A DNA stretch of 15,220 nucleotides. Origin: Planctomycetales bacterium. Its GTDB lineage: Bacteria; Planctomycetota; Phycisphaerae; SM23-33. Each line of letters begins with the position of its first letter. The first letter of the stretch is position 1. The position numbers were made by a program, and so were the translations under genes. The notes under the pieces are model-generated. The model saw only the letters and a list, made by a program, of their open reading frames with translations, was not told the origin of the DNA and searched no databases. The stretch covers positions 1 to 15,220 of the forward strand of contig DAOVLS010000021.1 of the NCBI GenBank assembly GCA_030631125.1. The letters run 5' to 3'. Positions 6,522 to 12,981 of the stretch are shown piece by piece.

Positions 6522-7956
6522 TCGGTTGGTTGTCAGTGGTAGTGGTAGGCTGGGCCGAAGCGAAGCGGAGTCCCACCTTTTTGCGAGATTGCAGGTGGGA
6601 CTCCGCTCTGCTCCGTCCCAGCCTACCGGCTACAGCCTGTTTCAGTTGCCTGACTCTCTGCATCAATGGCAGTCTTGCCGGGCATACGTAACTGCAAGTT
6701 CCACATTCAATGCAGGCCATTGCGCCGTGTCGGCGTGCGGCGGCGTCTCGGCCCAGTTCAAAATCGTCGTTCAGGGCCGATACGTTCAGCCTGGCGGGGC
6801 AATTATCGCTGCACCATCCGCAGCGGATACAGGGTGTCGGTGTCGGCTGATGCTCACTCTCCAGCGCAAGCAGGGCGTTTGCCGACGGGCCGGTAACGGC
6901 CCCGGCGACGACCTGCCTGCCCGTCATCGTCGAGCCGTAAATGCATCTGCTTTCGCTCCTGATACCGGCCAGGTCAAGCACATCCTCGACGTCAGCGCCG
7001 AATGGTACAAGCATGTTGGCGGGGCTGCTGATATTTGGCCCGGCGACAGTAACGACGCGAGCGGTGGGTAACTCGCCGCACGCCACCCAGCGGTACGTCG
7101 CATGGCATGTCGCGGCATCCGTTACGGTCACGCCGACGGCCTGACCGGTCGCGCCGGGAGGCGTTCGCCGGCGGGTCAGAACCTTTATCAGCATAGATTC
7201 TGCGCCGATGGGGTACTTATGGGCAAGGGCGATGGAACTGATTCCATAGAGCCTGGCCGGCGCTACGGTCCTGCGGTAGGCATCTGTGCGGCGGTGATCG
7301 ACCGCCAGTATCACATCGGAAGCGCCGACGGCGCGGGCCAGGATCGCCAGCCCGCGGACGACTTCCAGGCTCCGCTCGGCCAGCAGGCGGTGATCGGCGG
7401 TGATGAAGGGAGTGTTCTCCATCACGTTGGCGATGAGCGTATCGACCTTCGCCTGCCTGGCTGAATCGATGTAGCCCGCCAGCGGAACAACAGGTTGGCG
7501 GAAGGTTGTCAGCCCGCCTTCGGCGATTCGCAGGCGGATGGAGTGTTCGTCATCGGCGAGCCAGTCGTAATTTTCCGTCAGCGACCCGATGTCGGCGGGG
7601 GTGTCCAGGTCGGTAAGTTCGACGGCGTCGCTTCGCCGCCAGCCGGTCGGATGCGACGGCCGTTCGACTTCGCTCACGGCGGGAACCCAGACCTCGCAGA
7701 ATCCCGCCACTCGTCCGGCCAGGGGAGCAAAAACATCCACCTGGTCGGCGTTCGTCGCTTCGGCCAGTCTCTCGCCGCGGGAGACGTACTGCCCGATGCG
7801 GACTGTTACCCGCCCCGGAGGTCCGTCAGTCGGCGCGAGCGGTACGCGAAGCCGACTCAACCGTCCGACCGGTGCGACGGGTGAATCGATGGTCGCGTTC
7901 TTCTCGTCCGGCAGGTCGATCCCGCCGGTAAATGTGCCGAATCGAGGTCTTGACAT
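6508..7956 (-). CDS. rnfC: RnfC-like iron-sulfur subunit with degraded NADH/FMN motifs
   Basis: RnfC is the peripheral subunit of Rnf that normally binds NADH and FMN and holds two 4Fe-4S clusters. The 482-residue product has the RnfC N-terminal FTGGIDLPDEK (family GGI..P..K), a biotinyl-like segment at 50-82 with AGRVAG, a central Nqo1-like region (VDTLI at 171-175, YPIGAESMLI, RRTPPGATGQAVGVTV), and two intact clusters: C376, C379, C382, C386 and C415, C418, C421, C425, each ending CPA. The glycine-rich GLGGAGFPT motif is replaced by AEGGLTTFRQPVVPL (145-159), and the NGAECEPY motif by NVMENTPF (177-184). NADH/FMN binding is therefore uncertain. ATG 7956 is preferred over TTG 7962; no clear Shine-Dalgarno is seen. 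Residues 444-471 are encoded by a palindromic repeat. The gene follows the heparinase-like gene by about 50 bp and overlaps rnfD by 14 bp. Confidence 0.85.
   Translation of the reverse strand: MSRPRFGTFTGGIDLPDEKNATIDSPVAPVGRLSRLRVPLAPTDGPPGRVTVRIGQYVSRGERLAEATNADQVDVFAPLAGRVAGFCEVWVPAVSEVERPSHPTGWRRSDAVELTDLDTPADIGSLTENYDWLADDEHSIRLRIAEGGLTTFRQPVVPLAGYIDSARQAKVDTLIANVMENTPFITADHRLLAERSLEVVRGLAILARAVGASDVILAVDHRRTDAYRRTVAPARLYGISSIALAHKYPIGAESMLIKVLTRRRTPPGATGQAVGVTVTDAATCHATYRWVACGELPTARVVTVAGPNISSPANMLVPFGADVEDVLDLAGIRSESRCIYGSTMTGRQVVAGAVTGPSANALLALESEHQPTPTPCIRCGWCSDNCPARLNVSALNDDFELGRDAAARRHGAMACIECGTCSYVCPARLPLMQRVRQLKQAVAGRLGRSRAESHLQSRKKVGLRFASAQPTTTTDNQPNEPG
6545..6626. repeat. Long palindromic repeat inside the 3' end of rnfC (copy 2)
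   Basis: The 34-base arms at 6545-6578 and 6593-6626 pair with three mismatches around a 14-base loop. The outer end GTAGGCTGGG and the inner CGGAGTCCCACCT are perfect. It shares GTAGGCT and GGAGTCCCACCTTT with the repeat at 226-301. On the minus strand it is read in frame in rnfC, adding roughly residues 444-471 after the second 4Fe-4S motif and its helix, including ESHLQSRKKVGLRF, which has no counterpart expected in RnfC. This is the same situation as palindromic elements described inside genes of other bacteria, such as Rickettsia. Confidence 0.85.
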
Positions 7957-7991
7957 GATCAAATAGTAACAAAATCACCCCGCCGGGGCAC
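7902..7991. repeat. 90-bp direct repeat, copy A (rnfC 5' end and leader)
   Basis: Matches 11539-11628 in the same orientation at 86 of 90 positions. Differences are at 7912, 7971, 7972 and 7988. It covers the first 18 codons of rnfC and about 35 bases upstream. Together with copy B it brackets the heparinase II/III-like gene. Confidence 0.9.
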
Positions 7992-8018
7992 TCATATACC
8001 TGTTTCCTTCACTTGTCG
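7991..8018. repeat. Short echo of the 12977-13008 gene junction
   Basis: Directly next to direct repeat A. Read on the minus strand, GAAGGAAACAGGTATATGAG differs at two positions from GAAGGAAACGGGTAAATGAG at the stop/start junction of the CBM-protein and ceramidase-like genes (12977-12996). Both are preceded by CGACAA at a distance differing by four bases. It includes the stop codon of the heparinase-like gene. It could be a rearrangement scar or chance. Confidence 0.35.
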
Positions 8019-11000
8019 GTTCGGGTCGTTTTGCCGGTCCGGCTGATCACCGGGATCGAAACGGTGTCCTCTCCGACATGCAAGGCGGTAATCAGCAGGC
8101 GAGTTCCCGGCTTGAGGTCTTCGGACTTTGGCAGTGCGACCTGGCCGCCGCGATAGGGGCCCAGCAGGATCGCCTGGCCTGTGGCGTCTTCACGGTACAT
8201 AAAGAAGTCGTCGCCTTCATGGCGCACTATTGGCGATGGTTCAATGGCCATCAATTCGCCCGTGACCGACTTGACTCGGACCATACACCGGGCCAGCCTC
8301 ACCACGTTGGACACGGCGATGGCGTAGCGACCGGGGCCGAGTCTGTCGATTCGGCGGATGGTAAAGCCGTCGGTCTGACGCTTGTGGCGGACGATCAGCA
8401 CGCGGCCAGCCAATTTCGTCCCGGTCGGAATCGCCGCGTCAGAAGCAACGGTCAGCACCCTGTCGCTATTGTTGAAGCCGACGAGGCGCCCGTCGAGCGT
8501 TGCCGCAGCGGCGCTGACGCTCCTTTTACCGATGGCCAGGTGCTTGCCCTGCACCAGCAGCAACGAGGGAGACTTACGGGGTTCTATTCGTATTACACCC
8601 AGCCTGCCTGTCAGCGTCATCGTTCTGATGCGGCGAAAGTCGAGATCACCGAAGACGGTCGCCACGTCGTCGTGGGTTGTACTCAGGATGTAGTCCACGC
8701 CGCCGGGGCGGGTAATCTTGACGCCGACGCCGGTCTTGTCGCCGGAGAGCACCTTCAGTTGTCGTATTTGCCTGATGTTATCGGCCTTGCCGCGGACCGC
8801 GTCAATAACGGCTACAAATGCGTCGGGTACTTCGCTGAATGCCTCGGCCTTGCGGCGAACACACATGACCTTTACACGCTCGGCGAGGTCGCGCGCGCCC
8901 TTGTAGTACCGCCGCCCGGGGGCATTGCCGACGAAGACTTCGGTCCCGCCCATTCCAAGGATGCGCACCCGCGTAACGGCGTCTTTATCTATCTCCGGCG
9001 GGACGGTTCGCCAGTCCCTCATGTCGCTCCAGGCGGCGGTGAAGGTCCCGTCGGTTTTGGTTCGGCTGATGCCGGTGAGAAACTTGGCGCCGGTGGTGGT
9101 GCGGTACTCGAAGCCGCTGACGTCATACAGCGATTGTTTCTGGTCGGCGACCGGTTTGAGCGTCGCGCCGGTGAGGGTAAGCGTCCGGCCGAGGCTGTGG
9201 ACGTAGTAATCGTGGGTCGTACCGCCCCGTAGTCGGAATATATCCACCACGTATGGGCTGGCCGCCGCCATGAGCACTACGGTGCGCCGATACATGGCGT
9301 CCTTTCCGGCGGGCTTGAGAAGGGCAGCGTCTTCTTCGGCCACCTCGACGGCCTTGACTGCTGGTTCGTCGGCGAAGAACCGCAATGACCCTCGCCATTT
9401 TACGCACTGACTGGTGCTGCCGTCGGCCATTCGCACCACCGCGGTATTGTGCGCCTCGGGGCTGTCCATCCAGCGCTGGGTGGGGGTGGTATCGGTGATG
9501 TAGCCCTGGTCGTACAGCATCTCGTGCCGGGCGCCGTAGAGAAGCAGATTGAATGGGCCGGTGTGGCAGTGCCCGCCAAACCTGGTACAGTCCACCGACA
9601 CGAACGTCTGGTCCAACCCGGCACCGGCCCGCATCACGGCCAGGCGGTTGGAGCCGAGGATGTAACTCGGCAGTGTCAGTTCCTTCTTGAGAGTTATATG
9701 GAACTTGCCTTTGGCGTCCTTTGAGACGTCCAGCCAGGGTTTGAACCGCTCGGGGACTCCGCCGGCGGCGTTGGTGACGTCCTCGATATATTTCATTACC
9801 GGCGTCGTTGTAACATGCGAATCGGCCCATGCCGCGCACCGCCCGTCCGGCAGGACGCTCAGCAGCGTGCTATGGACCGCCGCCGAGAGCGCCGGGTCCA
9901 GGTAGGGGTTCAGCGCCTTGGTCCTGGGGTCCCAGAAGGAGTCGCCGGGGCCAAAGCCTTCGGTCATCCCGTTTATCGCCGCCAGCGTTTGCCTGATATG
10001 GGCCAGTGCTAGATTCGTATAGCTGGGCGATATCTCGTGCCCCAGCCCGTCGGCGGTAAAATAGTTCCGCAGGTAGTACCAGACGTCGTCGGCGACGTTG
10101 CGGACAACCTCCCGATCCTTGAGCATCAGGCCAAGCTCCAGATTGCTCAAGCATACGCTCGCCATATTGCCCCGCATGGTCAGGTCGTAGGGGTGCATGC
10201 CGCGCTCGATTACACCGCGTTTGAGCAGGCCGCCCTTTTTCTTCAGACGTTCGGCGTCGCCTGCCTTCGAGACCAGCAGCCGCTCGATCAGGTCGGTCAG
10301 TTTGGCCTTCCGCTGAACGGGTGTGAAACTGCCTTGTATCATCGCGTAGGACGCCAGCCACGCGCGGGACCACGCAGAGTACTGACGATCCGGGAAAATA
10401 GTTATCTGCCTGCGCCAGTGTCCGCGGACGGATGAGATAGGATGTTTGGGATGATTGGCTGAATGGTCGGATATGACGTCCCGCTTTTCGTAGCCGGGAT
10501 ATTCCTTGTATGGCAGTGGCTTGCCGTCGGGGCCGATCGCCAAAGCTCGAATCGCCTTGCGATAATGCCGGGCGTCCACATCCAGCACGTCCCGCAGGTA
10601 CGGATCGCCCATGATGGCTCGCGCCATTGTTACCATGATTATCCTGGCCTTGTGGGCGCAGACGTCGGCCAACTTGCGCTCGGCACTGTCGGGCGGGTAT
10701 AGCCTGGTGCCGAAGACGTATCCCCTGCACAGCCTCCCGAGGATGTCGCGGCGGAAATTCAGTTCCCAGAAGATGCGAAACTGGGTGTAACCACGGAAGA
10801 AAAAGGCAAACCCGTCAAGGCTCGAGTGGGTACGCCCGTCCCACTTTTGCCAGGGAATCCCGTGCTTGGCGGACCATTCGAGCGTGTGGGTTTTTTGCCA
10901 GAGATCGTCGGTCGGCCGGCAGCCTTTCCCGTCGTCGCGATACAACTCGTTAGGATAGTAGTACAGTTTTCGGCCTTCCTTCTTGCACAGTGGGCAGGTC

Positions 11001-11383
11001 AGCCGCCAGGGGTGGTCCGGGTCCCAATCGAAAGGCAGCCACCCGGGCATGTGCGGGTGAAAGGGGCAGCGGATGGTGTGGCGGCCGAAGGGCGACTCCG
11101 GCCGAAACAGGCCGAGGTAGTAACTGTCCGGGCGGTCGGCCCATCCCTTGGCCGAGACCATCGTCCGGCTGACCCAGCGGCGGATGTACGGATCGCCGGC
11201 CTTGAACTTGCTCTCGATTTCATTCCACTGGTGAAGGACGCCGTTGGGACTCGTCATCGCCGGCAGCGACAGTTCAGCCGGCAGGACCACTCGCCTTGAC
11301 GCCTCGGCTATGACCTGCTCCCCGTCAAAAACTATCAGGCCGGACGCCACTAAAGACAAAATAAACGCAGTGTGGTGTCGCAT
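8009..11383 (-). CDS. Secreted heparinase II/III-family polysaccharide lyase-like protein
   Basis: 1124 residues from ATG 11383, chosen over the upstream TTG at 11401 because it has GAGGA seven bases before it and begins a signal peptide (RHH, then a hydrophobic core from about 5-19). Residues 106-133 hold RCPFH...CPLC (C106, H109, C130, C133), a likely structural metal site of the kind found in related proteins. An alpha-helical toroid-type region follows, with DGLGHEISPSYTN near 443-455 resembling the Tyr-bearing motif of heparinase II/III lyases. The beta-sheet domain from about 580 has FGGHCHTG at 602-609, LYDQGY, and the SPEAHNTAVV segment typical of the C-terminal domain. About 350 further residues form an extra beta-rich region with repeated strand patterns that I cannot assign. 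These lyases cleave uronate-containing polysaccharides by beta-elimination; the substrate here is unknown. The gene is bracketed by 90-bp direct repeats. Confidence 0.8.
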   Translation of the reverse strand: MRHHTAFILSLVASGLIVFDGEQVIAEASRRVVLPAELSLPAMTSPNGVLHQWNEIESKFKAGDPYIRRWVSRTMVSAKGWADRPDSYYLGLFRPESPFGRHTIRCPFHPHMPGWLPFDWDPDHPWRLTCPLCKKEGRKLYYYPNELYRDDGKGCRPTDDLWQKTHTLEWSAKHGIPWQKWDGRTHSSLDGFAFFFRGYTQFRIFWELNFRRDILGRLCRGYVFGTRLYPPDSAERKLADVCAHKARIIMVTMARAIMGDPYLRDVLDVDARHYRKAIRALAIGPDGKPLPYKEYPGYEKRDVISDHSANHPKHPISSVRGHWRRQITIFPDRQYSAWSRAWLASYAMIQGSFTPVQRKAKLTDLIERLLVSKAGDAERLKKKGGLLKRGVIERGMHPYDLTMRGNMASVCLSNLELGLMLKDREVVRNVADDVWYYLRNYFTADGLGHEISPSYTNLALAHIRQTLAAINGMTEGFGPGDSFWDPRTKALNPYLDPALSAAVHSTLLSVLPDGRCAAWADSHVTTTPVMKYIEDVTNAAGGVPERFKPWLDVSKDAKGKFHITLKKELTLPSYILGSNRLAVMRAGAGLDQTFVSVDCTRFGGHCHTGPFNLLLYGARHEMLYDQGYITDTTPTQRWMDSPEAHNTAVVRMADGSTSQCVKWRGSLRFFADEPAVKAVEVAEEDAALLKPAGKDAMYRRTVVLMAAASPYVVDIFRLRGGTTHDYYVHSLGRTLTLTGATLKPVADQKQSLYDVSGFEYRTTTGAKFLTGISRTKTDGTFTAAWSDMRDWRTVPPEIDKDAVTRVRILGMGGTEVFVGNAPGRRYYKGARDLAERVKVMCVRRKAEAFSEVPDAFVAVIDAVRGKADNIRQIRQLKVLSGDKTGVGVKITRPGGVDYILSTTHDDVATVFGDLDFRRIRTMTLTGRLGVIRIEPRKSPSLLLVQGKHLAIGKRSVSAAAATLDGRLVGFNNSDRVLTVASDAAIPTGTKLAGRVLIVRHKRQTDGFTIRRIDRLGPGRYAIAVSNVVRLARCMVRVKSVTGELMAIEPSPIVRHEGDDFFMYREDATGQAILLGPYRGGQVALPKSEDLKPGTRLLITALHVGEDTVSIPVISRTGKTTRTDK

Positions 11384-11390
11384 GTGATCA

Positions 11391-11395
11391 TCCTC
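11391..11395 (-). promoter_or_regulatory. Shine-Dalgarno for the heparinase-like gene
   Basis: GAGGA on the minus strand, 7 bases before ATG 11383. It decides this start over the in-frame TTG at 11401, and the signal peptide begins right after the ATG. Confidence 0.55.
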
Positions 11396-11538
11396 ATACA
11401 TTGGCCATTAGTCATTTGTTGGAAATCCCACTTTCGCTTCACGCCAGAAAAAGGCGTTGTGATGTCGTGTCTCTATTTGCCCTGCCCCTATGTCGTGGGA
11501 ATCGTCCCCATATTCTTCCTTGAACAGTTGGATAGGTC

Positions 11539-11593
11539 TCTCGTCCGGAAGGTCGATCCCGCCGGTAAATGTGCCGAATCGAGGTCTTGACAT
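11539..11593 (-). pseudogene. Truncated rnfC 5' fragment
   Basis: Read on the minus strand from ATG 11593, the first 18 codons equal the start of rnfC (MSRPRFGTFTGGIDLPDE). The sequence then diverges completely into a stretch without family resemblance that continues to a stop near 11408. With the upstream bases it forms direct repeat copy B. It is best read as the leftover of a duplication rather than a working gene. The 11402-11538 stretch that follows holds no other gene I can support, only TTGGCCATTAGTCATTTG-type sequence of uncertain nature. Confidence 0.75.
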
Positions 11594-11628
11594 GATCAAA
11601 TAGTAACCGAATCACCCCGCCGGGTCAC
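11539..11628. repeat. 90-bp direct repeat, copy B
   Basis: Matches 7902-7991 with four differences (11549, 11608, 11609, 11625). It lies between the stop of the ceramidase-like gene (11659) and the start of the heparinase-like gene (11383). The pair could recombine to delete about 3.6 kb, which would place rnfC directly behind the ceramidase-like gene. Confidence 0.9.
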
Positions 11629-11658
11629 GTCTTCGCCTGCGTCAGGGCCTCGCTGCCG

Positions 11659-12981
11659 TTATGCATCCTTCTCGCCGAACAGTTCCTTCGCAGCCGACAT
11701 AAGCGCCGGTTCGACACCCTCGGAGAAGCAGGCAGGGTACCAGAGGAGCTCGTGCCAGTCATAGCGCGGTTTCATGCCGTCTTCGCGGCAACTCGACGCC
11801 GAAGGCAGGTATCCCGTATCGCCGTTGGCGTAGCCGACGATAAAGAGGTTCTTGCAGTCCAGTTCGCTGCGCATCCGCAGACCTATCTCAGTGAACAACT
11901 CGCCTGGAACCGCCAACAGGTCGACATCGTTACCAATTCGCAACAACTGGACCTCGCCGGTGATCGTCGTCGGTGCGGTTCCGTCCCGCAGCGTCGGAAG
12001 CACCCGCTCTTCCCAGCGGGTGTCTTCGCCCGCCTTCTGCCTGGCTTCCAGACGTTTTTCGATTTCCTCGACTGAAGGTAGAGGGAGCAGGGGAAGATCA
12101 ACATCCCTGGTTGAAGCACTTATCTGCAAATCCTGCTCGGTCGTTTCTATCTGCTCCATTACTGACAGGGCTGCACCGGCGATAACTCTGCCCCATCGGA
12201 GAGCGGCCCTGGCGTCGCCGTAGGCAAAACCGATCGAGCCGTCTTCTTTTTCCTTCAGCCACTTAATCTTCAGGTCGCCTGAAGCGCCGTTGACGAACAT
12301 CGCCGTCATATTTCCGTCGTAGAGATTTTCCAGTGTTTCCTGGAGGTAGCCGGGATAATCGGCGCAGAAATACCGCCCCCAGCTCGCCACGCTGGCGTGT
12401 GCGGCGAAGTTGACCACTACAGCCAGCGGCGAGCCGTCCATCCTGTCCACGCGCAGGACCGACAATGTCTCGTCGGTGGGACCGTCGGGGTTGGGCGCCC
12501 ATTTGGCTCCGGTGGGTCCGTCAGGCGTGGGGACCCAGCGGTTGATGTTGAAGGGGGCGCAGCCCTCACCGACGCCAATCCTCACCTCGACCAGGCGGGA
12601 ATTGGCCTCTGCCACCGCGCCGGCCATCTTGGCGACCAACTGATCCACGTAACTCTGGTCGGGTGCATATCCACCCGTGGCGCAGAGTGGTTCGCGCGTG
12701 AGGCTCATGGGGCTTGAATGTGTATGTGACGCGGCGAACATAACGTTCGAAGCCGGGATGCCGGTGGTCTGCTCGATCCGCTCGCGCGTCTCGGCTACGA
12801 CCTTTTTGCCCAGGAGGATAACATCCACGGCTACCAGCGCTGCTTTGGTCCGCCCGTCGTCGAGGACGAGCGCCTTGGCGAATAATTCGCTGGTAACGCC
12901 TATGGACACGCCGCCGTTTGTCCAGGCGCCGACTGGAGGCGTGATGTTCGCCCGCGCCGCGCCAGCGGTCAATGTGCTCAT
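11659..12981 (-). CDS. Neutral/alkaline ceramidase-family metal hydrolase-like protein
   Basis: 440 residues resembling the N-terminal domain of neutral/alkaline non-lysosomal ceramidases. The start GAARANITPPVG is the family's opening strand. Probable zinc ligands are visible: SHTHSSP at 85-91 (H86, H88), NFAAHAS at 191-197 (H195), a Glu in VPGELFTEIG near 360, and a Tyr in GYANGDTGYLPS near 385. In characterised ceramidases the GD.SPN motif supplies the catalytic Ser; here the matching place reads NGASGDLKIK (231-240), with no Ser after GD, so true ceramidase activity is doubtful. No signal peptide is seen, so the protein is probably cytoplasmic, unlike its secreted neighbours. The start codon overlaps the stop of the preceding gene (ATGA), which implies translational coupling. 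Such proteins are frequent in Planctomycetota-type genomes, often with sugar-related genes; substrate unknown. Confidence 0.8.
   Translation of the reverse strand: MSTLTAGAARANITPPVGAWTNGGVSIGVTSELFAKALVLDDGRTKAALVAVDVILLGKKVVAETRERIEQTTGIPASNVMFAASHTHSSPMSLTREPLCATGGYAPDQSYVDQLVAKMAGAVAEANSRLVEVRIGVGEGCAPFNINRWVPTPDGPTGAKWAPNPDGPTDETLSVLRVDRMDGSPLAVVVNFAAHASVASWGRYFCADYPGYLQETLENLYDGNMTAMFVNGASGDLKIKWLKEKEDGSIGFAYGDARAALRWGRVIAGAALSVMEQIETTEQDLQISASTRDVDLPLLPLPSVEEIEKRLEARQKAGEDTRWEERVLPTLRDGTAPTTITGEVQLLRIGNDVDLLAVPGELFTEIGLRMRSELDCKNLFIVGYANGDTGYLPSASSCREDGMKPRYDWHELLWYPACFSEGVEPALMSAAKELFGEKDA

Noticed and set aside
8078..9232. A 384-codon open frame on the plus strand
   Set aside because: It is antisense to the heparinase-like gene, with no motif and a composition typical of a shadow frame.
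11408..11599. Short minus-strand gene starting MSRPRFGTFTGGI
   Set aside because: Only the first 18 codons match rnfC and the rest is unrelated, so it was annotated as a truncated duplicate rather than a small gene.
7902..11628. Insertion sequence or composite transposon carrying the lyase gene
   Set aside because: The flanking repeats are rnfC sequence without terminal inverted repeats or a transposase; a duplication-type rearrangement fits better.
12491..12538. Internal tandem repeat (PDGPT twice) in the ceramidase-like gene
   Set aside because: Only two short degenerate units within a loop; nothing suggests more than local duplication.
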